A stretch of DNA of 24,778 nt. Origin: a virus. Below are positions 1-9,800 of the stretch, piece by piece. The translations under genes and the position numbers were made by a program. Position 1 is the stretch's first letter; the number at the start of each line of letters is the position of its first letter. Below the pieces are notes generated by a model. The model was not told the origin of the DNA. It did no database searches and was given only the letters and a program-made list of their open reading frames with translations. The stretch lies in IMG/VR virus record IMGVR_UViG_3300017963_000723, positions 1 to 24,778 of that record; one strand, written 5' to 3'.

Positions 1-18
1 AAATTTTTCTGGAGAACT

Positions 19-87
19 ATGAACAATGTACCGATTAAAAAACCGAATATAACCGGTAGAGAACGAGATGACAAAGGGCGATTATGA
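19..87 (+). CDS. 22-codon ORF coupled to the small terminase gene, or 3' end of an upstream gene
   Basis: An ATG at 19 is preceded by GGAG at 11-14 and opens a 22-codon frame (begins MNNVPIKKPN, basic and acidic residues at the end) whose TGA overlaps the ATG of the next gene (ATGA at 84-87). The frame is also open leftwards to base 1, so this may equally be the C-terminus of a gene that starts outside the window. The four-base overlap suggests translational coupling, useful because the next gene has only a weak ribosome binding site. No family is recognisable. Confidence 0.35.
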   Translation: MNNVPIKKPNITGRERDDKGRL

Positions 88-722
88 TAACACGACTTAC
101 GCAGAAGCAGGAGACATTCTGTGTTAAATACTTTGAACTTGGCAATGCTACTGAGGCTGCTATTCAGGCTGGATATAAACCTAAAACGGCAACCGTTATC
201 GCTTCAGAGAACTTAACAAAACCTAACATTCAGGCTCGAATTGCTGAACTTCGTCAAGAGGTCACGAGTGCTGCCATTATGAATGTACAGGAGAGGCAGG
301 AGAGATTAACTGAGATAGCCAGAGCGAAGTTAGCAGACTTTATGGAGCTAGGGCAGGATGGATCATGGGTGAACATAGGTTCTGAAACTAAATATGCTGG
401 TGCCATTCAGGAGATACATTCCAGAACTGAATATGATGATGATGGCTCCAAGCCTACTGTTCACACATCGGTAAAACTTCACGATCCTATGAAAGCTATT
501 GACCTGCTCAATAAGATGGACAAAATCTATACGGATGGCTACCAGGACAATAGGGTGGTAAACCGAGTAGTTAATGTATTCGTTATTGACAATGAAACTA
601 AGGACTTAATCAGCTTGGTGGGTAAGAGGACAATACTATTAGCTAATGGACATACGAACAACCAAGGTATTCAAGGCGATTCTGAAAGCGTGGGTGGAGG
701 GGAAGAAGGGGATACTCCTTGA
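84..722 (+). CDS. terS: Phage terminase small subunit
   Basis: A 212-residue protein whose first ~60 residues have the pattern of the Terminase_2 family: 'LTQKQETFCVKYFELGNATE' followed by AAIQAGYKPKTA and a segment ending LTKPNIQARIAEL, the helix-turn-helix that recognises the phage packaging site. The central region (about 65-110) is predicted helical and would form the oligomer, and the tail is acidic and glycine-rich. Small subunits bind DNA and stimulate the large subunit in the packaging motor. The ATG has only a weak upstream AAAGGG, so translation may depend on the short ORF ending at 87. Its 3' end overlaps the large terminase start by 77 bases, much more than other overlaps here. 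The assignment rests on the N-terminal motif plus position. Confidence 0.85.
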   Translation: MITRLTQKQETFCVKYFELGNATEAAIQAGYKPKTATVIASENLTKPNIQARIAELRQEVTSAAIMNVQERQERLTEIARAKLADFMELGQDGSWVNIGSETKYAGAIQEIHSRTEYDDDGSKPTVHTSVKLHDPMKAIDLLNKMDKIYTDGYQDNRVVNRVVNVFVIDNETKDLISLVGKRTILLANGHTNNQGIQGDSESVGGGEEGDTP

Positions 723-1818
723 GGGTGGGACATACAGTTCCAAAACGTTCTCGGCACTACAGTCGTTAATCGTAATAGCACAGGAAACACAAGAGAAACT
801 CGATATTAACGTACTTTCCGAGTCTGTGCCTCATCTCAAGGGTGGGTGTATAAGAGACTTCTTTACTATTTTAGGCGAATGCCCTGAGAATAATCCTTAC
901 TATAACCTGACAGATAGAATATACAGAAATCCTAAATGGAAGGGGGTATTCACTTTTCTCAGTGCAGATAATCAGAAGGCGCTGGGAATGAGGAGGGATA
1001 TTCTATTTATCAACGAGGGGGATACACTATCGTGGGAAGTAGCGAAGGAACTTATCTCTCGTACCAATGTATTTATCATCATAGACTGGAATCCCCGCTC
1101 AAAATTTTGGGCGCATGAATATTATTTAGAAGACCCCAAGTGGGCTTATGACCACTCAACATACCTTGATGCCCTAGACGTTATTCCAGCAGGCAAGCGG
1201 GAAGACATAGAAGGCCTGGGCAGGAAAGACCCTAACTACCACAATGTCTATGAGCTTGGCTTACTCGGCAAGATTGAGGGTTTAGTCTATCCCCACTTTG
1301 AGCAGGTGGATAGTTTACCTATGGGGGAAGTCTTCTACGGTTTAGACTTTGGCTTCTCTGCCGACCCTACGGTTCTTGTTAAGAATGTCATACTCGGTGA
1401 CAAGCTCTACTCTCAAGAGATTTTCTATGATTACTCAGGCTTGACCAACGACCAGATAGCTAGGAAGTTGAATCTAGTTCATGTTAGGAACGAGCCGATT
1501 TACCCTGACCCCAACGAACCCAAGAGTGCTGAAGAGCTACGCAAGTTCGGCTTTGTTGTAATTGAAGCAGTTAAAGGCAAGGGTAGTGTGGAGTATGGTA
1601 TTCAGAAAGTCAACCAGTTCTATCAGCACTGGACCAAGGATAGTCTGCACTGCATCAAGGAACAGAAGAACTTCTGCTACCTCAAGGATAAAACTACCGG
1701 GGAATTTACCGATAAAACCACTCATACTTGGAGTCATGGCATGGATGCCAGGAGGTATGCGGTGGCCAGCCATAAACTGGCGGGAATATCGAGTGTAACA
1801 CCAGTCTGGAAGTACTAG
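646..1818 (+). CDS. terL: Phage terminase large subunit (packaging ATPase/nuclease)
   Basis: A 390-residue two-domain packaging motor. In the N-terminal ATPase, a Walker A-like loop GGTYSSKT lies at residues 27-34, Walker B DILFINEGD at 118-126 with E124 as probable catalytic glutamate, and the coupling motif DWNPRSKFW from 147. In the C-terminal RNase H-like nuclease, acidic metal ligands are likely D234 (GLDFGFSADPT), D288 (YPDPNEPKS) and D367 (HGMDARRY). This motif order matches the Terminase_3/PBSX-type large subunits, and the length is slightly short for that group. The start at 646 is kept despite the long overlap with terS, because Walker A begins only 26 residues later and a later start would remove it. 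The enzyme translocates DNA into the procapsid through the portal and cuts concatemers. Confidence 0.95.
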   Translation: MDIRTTKVFKAILKAWVEGKKGILLEGGTYSSKTFSALQSLIVIAQETQEKLDINVLSESVPHLKGGCIRDFFTILGECPENNPYYNLTDRIYRNPKWKGVFTFLSADNQKALGMRRDILFINEGDTLSWEVAKELISRTNVFIIIDWNPRSKFWAHEYYLEDPKWAYDHSTYLDALDVIPAGKREDIEGLGRKDPNYHNVYELGLLGKIEGLVYPHFEQVDSLPMGEVFYGLDFGFSADPTVLVKNVILGDKLYSQEIFYDYSGLTNDQIARKLNLVHVRNEPIYPDPNEPKSAEELRKFGFVVIEAVKGKGSVEYGIQKVNQFYQHWTKDSLHCIKEQKNFCYLKDKTTGEFTDKTTHTWSHGMDARRYAVASHKLAGISSVTPVWKY

Positions 1819-1827
1819 GAGGACACT

Positions 1828-2052
1828 ATGGGCTTAATTGAATACATCGGTAGTATTGGTGGTATAGCGGGAATACTGGCAGTCCTTATGTTTTGGCAAT
1901 ATCGCCATCTAGTCAATCAAATGAGGGATGACAGGAAGTTTATGGAGGATAGACTCACGCAGATTTTAGACGATTACAATAGGGCGTTCAAGGAGAACAC
2001 ACAGATTTTGAGTGAATTATACACTTGGCTCAAAGCCAAGAATGGGCACTAA
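1828..2052 (+). CDS. Small one-helix membrane protein with coiled coil (holin-like)
   Basis: A 74-residue protein with AGGAGG just before its ATG. Residues about 8-26 (IGGIAGILAVLMFWQY region) form one hydrophobic helix. The rest is a charged amphipathic helix with coiled-coil spacing (MRDDRKFMEDRLTQIL and onward). This architecture, a short N-terminal membrane anchor followed by a coiled coil, is that of BhlA/UviB-type small phage membrane proteins, some of which act as holins. The position between large terminase and portal is unusual for a lysis gene, and no endolysin is adjacent, so a membrane-associated role in assembly or ejection is equally possible. The gene is convincing and the function is not. 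Confidence 0.75.
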   Translation: MGLIEYIGSIGGIAGILAVLMFWQYRHLVNQMRDDRKFMEDRLTQILDDYNRAFKENTQILSELYTWLKAKNGH

Positions 2053-2064
2053 TAGGAGCTAACT

Positions 2065-3756
2065 ATGTCCGATGAAAGTAGAGAAGAATATAAATTAGTC
2101 CAGGCTAAATTAGAGGAGATGAAGCCCCTCTATGACCGCATGGATGAGGACGAGAAGCTATATTTGCTTGACCCTTTCACGATGCGCAAGCTGGATGGTA
2201 GTGGAGATGAGAAAGATGTCGCCAATGTTACGCTGCCAGAGCCATTGGATTACTTAAAAAAGGCCATTGCCATTGTAAGTTCTTACCAGAAGCAGATTAT
2301 TGTCGAAAGTAATGATCTTACTGATAAGGAAACAACCAAAATTGAGTATTTCTCAACAGACTTTCGCAGGGCAGTCAATGAGTGGCTTCCTAGTAGAGAT
2401 ATTCCTAGCCTAGAGGCTTTTGCAAATGAACAGGCCTGCGTTAGGGGTGGTATTCCAGCTAGAGTGTGCATTAGGTTAAATAAAGAAGGGAATATCATCC
2501 CTGATATTGTGCCAGTGGACAGAAGGTGGTTTATCTATAATACAGACGAAGCAGGGATTGCTTGGGCTGCCCCGATTACTAGGCGTTCAAAAGCATCTAT
2601 TGTAAAAGACTATGGTGAAGTAATGGGTCTCAAACCTACTGGGAATGAAGTCATAGACTTCTGGGACAAGGAAAAGGAAGTCGTTTTTGTGGAGAAGAAA
2701 ATAGTCAAAGAACAAGAGAACACATACGGATATGTGCCTTTTGTCCAATCTATTTGTCCGATAGGGTCTCTGCTTTGGACTGATGATGCCTTATCGCATA
2801 AAGGGGAGAGCATTTTCTGGCCAAATCGTGGAATATGGAAAGAGAAAAACGAGATAGCCACGATTGTCAAAACTTTATCCAGAAAGGCATTGAAGGGCGG
2901 GCTGGAGCTCCAACGAAATATAAATAGTACAGATAGGGGGAAAAAGCCAGAGCAATCTCCATATCAAGAGGACGTTGTAATAGAAACGGAGATAGGTGGG
3001 GGATTTAGGCAATTGCCAGTGAGTGATATTAAAAATGCTACAAGGTTATTACTCTCAATAATTCAAGAATCTCAACAGAAGGGAGAGTTAAGTCCATACG
3101 ATTATGGGATGCTTAGGTGGCCGGTTTCAGGTGTCGTACTTATGCAGTTACTGTCTGGCAGAAACGATATTTTAGCACCAATACTCTCTATGATTGCCTC
3201 GTTTGACCAATCCCTCTTAAGAATGGTGATTAACCAGGTTATTCAATTGAATCAAGAGATAAAGGTCGGAAGACTTGGAAATTACTCTACTTATTCTCCA
3301 TCTGATTTTGATGGTGAATACTCAATTGAATATACACTCTCTCTCCTCTCAAAGGAACAAATAGCGGCCGATATGTCATTAGCCAATTCGATGTGGGGGC
3401 GATTACCTGATGATTATATCTTTAGGGAAATCATAAAGGTTCAAAATCCTGATGGGCTGCTGGAACAATTGAGGTCTCAACAAGCTGAGAGGCTGGATGA
3501 TTTAGTATTTTTATATCGGAGAGCACGTGCATTAGTAGATAAGGATAAGCCAACTGAGCCAGACAAAATTGAATCAAAGCTTCTAACCGCCAGAGGGCAA
3601 ACTATCTGGGCGCAGAGACAAACATTGGGAACCTTAAGCCCGATTGAGGGGAAGAAACAACCTAACCCTACACCAACGGAATCATTACCCTTGTTTGCAA
3701 AAGGTGGTGGGCAGGGTAGGCTCCCAGAACAGGAGGCTGAAAGTGAACAAGATTAA
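2065..3756 (+). CDS. Portal protein (probable)
   Basis: A 563-residue soluble protein with a good AGGAG site and the canonical place directly downstream of the large terminase. The first ~60 residues are helical and charged. The middle has a mixed beta core (IIPDIVPVDRRWFIYNTD, VVFVEKKIVKEQENTYGYVP) resembling the clip/stem scaffold of phage portals. Residues about 330-460 form long helices, and the last ~40 residues are proline-, glutamine- and glutamate-rich and probably disordered. The portal is the dodecameric ring at one capsid vertex through which DNA enters and leaves. No short signature is decisive by eye, so the call depends on size, gene order and overall pattern. Its 3' end overlaps the next gene by 14 bases. 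Confidence 0.8.
   Translation: MSDESREEYKLVQAKLEEMKPLYDRMDEDEKLYLLDPFTMRKLDGSGDEKDVANVTLPEPLDYLKKAIAIVSSYQKQIIVESNDLTDKETTKIEYFSTDFRRAVNEWLPSRDIPSLEAFANEQACVRGGIPARVCIRLNKEGNIIPDIVPVDRRWFIYNTDEAGIAWAAPITRRSKASIVKDYGEVMGLKPTGNEVIDFWDKEKEVVFVEKKIVKEQENTYGYVPFVQSICPIGSLLWTDDALSHKGESIFWPNRGIWKEKNEIATIVKTLSRKALKGGLELQRNINSTDRGKKPEQSPYQEDVVIETEIGGGFRQLPVSDIKNATRLLLSIIQESQQKGELSPYDYGMLRWPVSGVVLMQLLSGRNDILAPILSMIASFDQSLLRMVINQVIQLNQEIKVGRLGNYSTYSPSDFDGEYSIEYTLSLLSKEQIAADMSLANSMWGRLPDDYIFREIIKVQNPDGLLEQLRSQQAERLDDLVFLYRRARALVDKDKPTEPDKIESKLLTARGQTIWAQRQTLGTLSPIEGKKQPNPTPTESLPLFAKGGGQGRLPEQEAESEQD
3731..3736 (+). promoter_or_regulatory. Ribosome binding site AGGAGG fixing a GTG start
   Basis: AGGAGG lies six bases before GTG at 3743, inside the last codons of the portal gene. 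The reading frame is open further left with an ATG at 3644, but that start has no comparable site and would read 99 bases within the portal frame. The GTG is therefore preferred. Confidence 0.7.
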
Positions 3757-3898
3757 ATGGACAATAGATGATGTTGACAAGGCATTTACGGAAATGATTG
3801 AAAGCAAACCTGAACAAAAACCAAAAGTAACGCCTAACATTATTCAATTACTAAGGGCAAAGAAGGAACAAGGTAAAACTGAATGGCCATTAACTTAG
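3743..3898 (+). CDS. 51-residue protein between portal and giant gene, unknown function
   Basis: This small gene starts at GTG (AGGAGG six bases upstream), overlaps the portal stop by 14 bases and the next start by 16. The product begins MNKIKWTIDDVDKAFTEMIE, has a proline/lysine linker and ends in a basic helix (NIIQLLRAKKEQGKTEW). It is hydrophilic with no cysteine or membrane segment. The tight double overlap argues for a real, translationally coupled gene. A small adaptor or chaperone for the giant protein or portal would fit, but nothing in the sequence demonstrates this. I do not recognise the family. Confidence 0.65.
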   Translation: MNKIKWTIDDVDKAFTEMIESKPEQKPKVTPNIIQLLRAKKEQGKTEWPLT

Positions 3899-6800
3899 AA
3901 TCTAAAGGTTTACTTCAGAATTATGGGCAGGCTAAGCAACTGGAAATTGAGCGACTGCTGTCTCAGTACGGAACCTCCCTTAAAGAGACGCGAGAAATGT
4001 ATCCTCAATTAACCAGTGCCATTGAGAAAAGAAGGCTGGCATATACCTTGCCCACGCAGGAGTTATTCTTTTCCCCTAGTGAGGCTGCACAGATGGGTTT
4101 GTCGCTTCAGGAAGGCTATATGCTGAAGATGACACCGAAAGTAGACCAGAGTGGATATGACATTAGTTACATTACGCCGTCCAAGTGGGAGATTACAGAG
4201 GACAATTTTTATATCTCGCCATCGGGTGTAAGGTACTCTGAAGCCGATATGCAAGCATGGTTAAGCGAACCGACAGGCGAAGTATTACCAGACTGGATGA
4301 CGTATATCTCTCCTGATTTAACCATTGAGGGATTGACCGAAGAGGGGAAACAAGCATATCAAGAATATCAAGCTACGGGTGGAAAATTGGATGTTGTGGG
4401 GTGGGCTAGATTAAAAGAGCAAGAGAGATTAGAGACGGAAGAGGTATTCGGCGCTGTGTTTCCTGAGCAGGATATTAACGAGGTTATTCAGTATATGCAG
4501 GAGAATCCTGAGGGCTTTCTGGCAGATATACGCGAGATAGGCAGAACTGAGGAGACAGAAGCACTCCTACGTATGCTCATGCCCGAGATAGCCGAAGACG
4601 AAATACAGGAGTTATTCGGTGAGTCTGTGCCAGAGTATACTCAAATGCCTGAATATACTCAAAGACAGTTAATGCCATTCCCACAAACTCCAGTGTGGGC
4701 TACAACAACAACTCCCTTAGATACAGTAGCATTTCCTGGAGCTTATGGGGAATTACCTGCAACGGAAATTGTACCTCTAAAGGATGCTGCATATGTCTTT
4801 GCTGGCAGCATAAAGCTACTCCCATCTCAAATTGCAGCGTCTGTATTACAAGCTATTCAGGGCCATAGTGGAGCGAGTGTGGTGAATCGGGATTGGGCAG
4901 ATGAGAGAATTGCTGAAGCCAATACAGACTTAGATGCCTTTGTTCAGAAAACTATGGCTGAATATCCCTATTCTCAATTCTTAATAGATGTGTCCCAATT
5001 ATCACGGAATTTAGGCTATTCGGTTACTACTATGGGAGCTGGTAATCTAGTTGCCCTACCCTTATGGCTTGTACCTGAACCGACAACCGCAACAAAGATT
5101 GCTGCTGCGGCAACGGCGGGGGCAGTATCGGGATTTGTATCCTTCCGACTAACTACTTACCAAATAACGCAAGAATATCTTGAATTAAAGAATAATGAAA
5201 TGATTGCACAAAGGGGCAGGGAATTAACCTTAGAAGAAGAAAATCAACTCAAGGCTGACTTTCACAGTAGCGCGGTGAAGTATGGGTTATGGGAAGCCGT
5301 TCCAGAAGGTATTAGCAATATGGTCTTCTCTGGTATTTTGGGTGGTTCTTTCAACAGTGCATTAACTAAAATTGTTGGAAGGAAGGTAGCCCAGCAAATA
5401 GCGAGCTCTTTGATTACAAAGTATGGTGCTAAAGCCTTTGGTATTTATGGTGAGGAATTATTAACCGAAACAATAACCCAAAAGGGGCAAGCTGCCATAG
5501 AAATTGAGGCTGGATTGAGAGAGGAAAATATAACTTGGGTAGAAGCCTTCAGGGAAATTGCCCCTCAAACATTTCTCTTGACTACGATAATGGCTGGTGC
5601 TGGACAAATAATAGTAAAAACTGGTGGAGCTATTAGGGGAAGAACTAGCGTTATAAACGTTGACAAAATCATAAATTCCCTTAAAGAGGAAATTGGTGAA
5701 GGGAACCCGTTATATGAGGAAATCAAGCAACATATAGAAGAAGAAATTGGGAAGGGAACAATAACGGAGCAAGATGCTAAGAAGTCCATTGATGCAGGGA
5801 TGTCAGGGCAAATCTTGCAGGACATGAAGGTAGCGGAGGAGATTGCAGTAAAACCTACTGAACCTGCGGTAGAAGTTACTGCAAAAGAACTCTGGCAGAT
5901 GACAAGGCAGGAATACATTAATCAGGCAAAAACCCTAAGTAAGAAAACTGGACTTGGTAAAAACTTAATACCTGAAGGTAAATCCCTCACCGAAGTTTAT
6001 GCAGGAATGGGTCGGTTTCATAAAACTGCTGTTGAATCAGCCTTAGAACAAGGCAAACCCGTTCCCGCCGAAGTCCTGAAGGATTATCCTGACTTGGCAG
6101 GGGGAATTACTGCACCTGTTACCCCTGAAGTTACAGTAGGAAATTGGGTTATCAAGGGTTTTGGGCGTGAAATAACGGCAGGTGAACAATCATTTTATCA
6201 ATCTCTAGCAGAATATACACAAAAGGCAATCCCGGAATTAGGTGGCAAATTCCAAGTGAATATAGCCAAGGTAGGAGCGTTAGGTTCTAAGGGCGTTGTT
6301 AAAGTAACACCATTTACAGAACAACAGGCTAAAAATTATATTGACATAGCTATAGGCATAAATAAAGAGGAACTAAGGCAACTAGCAAATACTTATGGGG
6401 CGAAAAGAGTAGCCGATGTTCAAGAATTTTTCCACGAAATAGGTCATTCATTAGGATTAGACGAAGCGAGGGCAAATAAACTTAGCATAGAACAAACTAG
6501 GAAATACTTAGAAACTACCCCTGAAGTTACTAGTGTCCCACCGACTGAGATTGCCACAGGCAAACCATATACGGCCACTGTTTTTCGAGGGTACAAGCCA
6601 GGGATGCCGCCGACAGATGAAGGGCTATTTGGCAAGGGAACTTACTACACCACAAACCGAGAATACGCCGAAACCTATGACGGCAAAGAGGTTATGCAAG
6701 TTACTCTTAATAATCCTTTTGTTATCAATTCACAAAAGGAAGCCGAAGCCTTCTGGGATGAGCATACCAGACCTGTTAGGGAGAAGGCACTTAACGAAGG

Positions 6801-9800
6801 GAAAACAGTAAAAGAAGCCGACGAACTCGCTGCTCAGGCAGCCAGGCAATGGCTGGAATCACAGGGATATGATGGGCTTGTTGCTAGAAATATCATAGCT
6901 TCAGGTGACGAGATTGTAGTGTTTGAGCGTAAGTCAGTGGGGCCAAAAGTTCCTGTTACCGAAGCTGGTATGCCAGAAGCAGGACTTCAGCCTTCTATGT
7001 TAGAGGAAGTGCCAGCTAAGGAAGTCAGACCAGAAGCAAGAGGGAAGCTTGTGCAGGCTCGCATGGACGATTATCTGAGGCTGAGAGAATACAATGCTAA
7101 GGTTACCGAAGACAGGATCGCTGAAATCAAAAGCCTGTTGGAAAAGAAGGGGCGGCTGCCAAAGGATTTAGGCACAAAAGGCAATCTCCGTCTGGAACTT
7201 GCCAGACTTGAAGCGTTAAGGGAATTAGAGGTTGTTGAGTCTGTTGAGGAGCTTGACCGACTGATAAGACAAGTTGGCGAGGAGCTTGGACTCCGCTCAA
7301 TGCCTTATGCTGGTTATGGTGGTAAGTCACGGATAGACCTCGTTAGGCATGCTGAAAAGCGATTATTTAAGGGTTATACAAGTAAGCAACTTGAGGAGAT
7401 GTTGAGGATATACCAAGAGGCGAGGCAAAGGTTATCGCCTGAGATTCCCGCAACTTCTATTGTCAAGGCTGAGGATATACCAACTGACATACCTGCTTTA
7501 ACAAGTACTCAACTTACATCACAGCAGATAGAGAAAACCATTGACTTATTCAAGGAAGCAGTGGCGTCGCCCAGTGCGGATGCACAGAGAGCAGCGGCCA
7601 TTGAGTTAAGAAAGCACGTCTTTGCTCAAAGAGCGAAATCAGCCAGTGAAAGTGCTCAAGCAATGATAGCCGAAGGCATGAATCCCGAAGAGGCTATCAA
7701 GGCTGCCGAGCAAATGTTCATGTCTGGCAAGCTTCCTGATGTTACCACTGATTACTTCAACGACTTGACCCAGGAAATGCGGAATGTTCTCTTTGGGAAA
7801 GTCTATAACTACTGGAATGGGAAACCGCAAGGGTTTACTGAACTTATATCTACATTCGATGCTCTTACGAACGCTTTAGCTGGAAAGTCAATACCACGAA
7901 AGCCAGGGACGGGAACTAAATATTTTCCTGAAGGTGGGTCGGCATGGGACAGACTAGCTAGGGTATTTATAGGGGACATGGAGCTACTAAATGCCCTTGA
8001 CCAGGGTAAATCGTTACGCACGATAATCGAGGGAGTCTATCTTCAGACTGGCAGAGGGTCAGTTCAATTAGATCAGGGGACAGTTGACTGGCTGAAGGAA
8101 CTGGCAACGATTAGTGAAGAGGATAAATTACTCCTCTCAAAGCCGCTATCTGAACTGACTGAGGCCGATATTAAGCGGATCGCCGAAAGCTGGTTCTGGA
8201 GGAGAAAGGGAGAGCTTGATACACAGCTAAGGGAAGGGGTTATTACAGAACAGGAATATAAGATTGAACTGGCGATGGCTAAGGATAGGGTATTTCCTTA
8301 TAGGCCGATTAGTTCACAGGTTTTGTATCCTGCTGGTTTTGTGCCTGGTCAACCGAGGTTGGGTGAGCAATATATTCCCCCAGCACCGATAGAAGAAACA
8401 AGGACTGAGGCTGAGCTTCGGTTAAGAAAAGAGGCAATGGAGGCCGAGGCCAAGTTAGCCGAGGCCAAGCTCAAAAGAGGCGAATTCCAGCCTGTAGTAA
8501 TTGGCCCAGAACTCAATAGTTTACTTTCAGAACAACTACCTTTACTGACACTTAGAGAAAGGCAGACTATTATTCGCAATCTCAAAAATGCTGGTTTGAC
8601 TGTTATTGACATAGGAAACCTTATAAGGGGTAACAAGGCATCTTTTGACCTTTCCTATTGGAGACAGGCTATGCTGCTAGCCTGTGGGCATCCTGTATTA
8701 TTCTACCGTTCTAATGTCGAGGCGTGGCAAGCAATATGGAGTCAAGAATCTGCTGAGGCTAGTTGGACAAGAATAACAAGGCATCCTTACTACCAGCTTT
8801 ATTTGGATGCAATTGCAAAAGGTGGGACGGATTTCCTTAGACCGCTAACATTACCTAAAGGCACTGAACGATATAAGGGCTTGGAAGAATTTGGTTTCCC
8901 TGGTGGTGAAAGACCTATACCTAAACTCGCTGAAAGAATACCATGGATTAAAATATCTTCCCGAACATTCGTTACTGGTGCCAATTCTATATCATGGGGC
9001 GTTTTCGTTGACAGGATTAACGAATCTAAAAGGTATGGAGAAAAAATAGCATCAGGTGAAATTACACTGCCAGAAGGCGAAGGCTTCAGCTTAATGGATG
9101 ATGTTGTTGCATACACGAAAGAACTAGGAGACTTCGTGCAACGCGCTAGTTTGGGTAAGGCAGCCCCAACGGCACCATATTTGAGTGCTATGTTTTTTGC
9201 CCCAAGGTCAAAGTTAGGGAGGTTGTTAGCTCCAAGGCATTTGCTATCTTCTAATCCTAGAGTTCGCAAAGAGGCTTGGCGAGACTTTATGGGCTTTATT
9301 GGAGTAAATGGCGGTATAGTCATGCTAGGTTATTTTCTTGGGCTTTGGGATGTTGAAAGAGACCCTCGAAATGCTGAGTTTATGAGCATTAGGATCGGAA
9401 ATCTGAGGATAGACCCTTGGACTGGATATAGACAGTTTCTAGTTCTATATACTCGCATTATTACTAAAACAGGCATATCCTCAGTTACAGGTAGGGAGTA
9501 TGAAAGCAACCCCTGGGATGCTCTATGGGGAGAGCGTGGTTTTATCCGCAGTTCCTTATCTCCTCTTGCTAGTATATTAGCTGAATTTGTAACGGGAAAG
9601 AACTTTCTAGGTGAAGAGGTTGATGTTAAGAATCTCAAGCAGTGGATAGACAGGATAGCTCCATTTGCGATACAGGACATATATGAGGCATGGATGGATA
9701 AGTGGCAACATGGCCTGATTGCTATTCTACCGGCTATCTTCGGCGAGGGCGTCCAGACATACACAGGGGATTGGGGGGAGAATTGGGCGAAGATAGGGCT

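Noticed and set aside
8799-9323. 174-codon minus-strand ORF inside the giant gene
   Set aside because: It lies wholly opposite a conserved coding region, has no ribosome binding site and shows low-complexity composition typical of antisense shadow frames.
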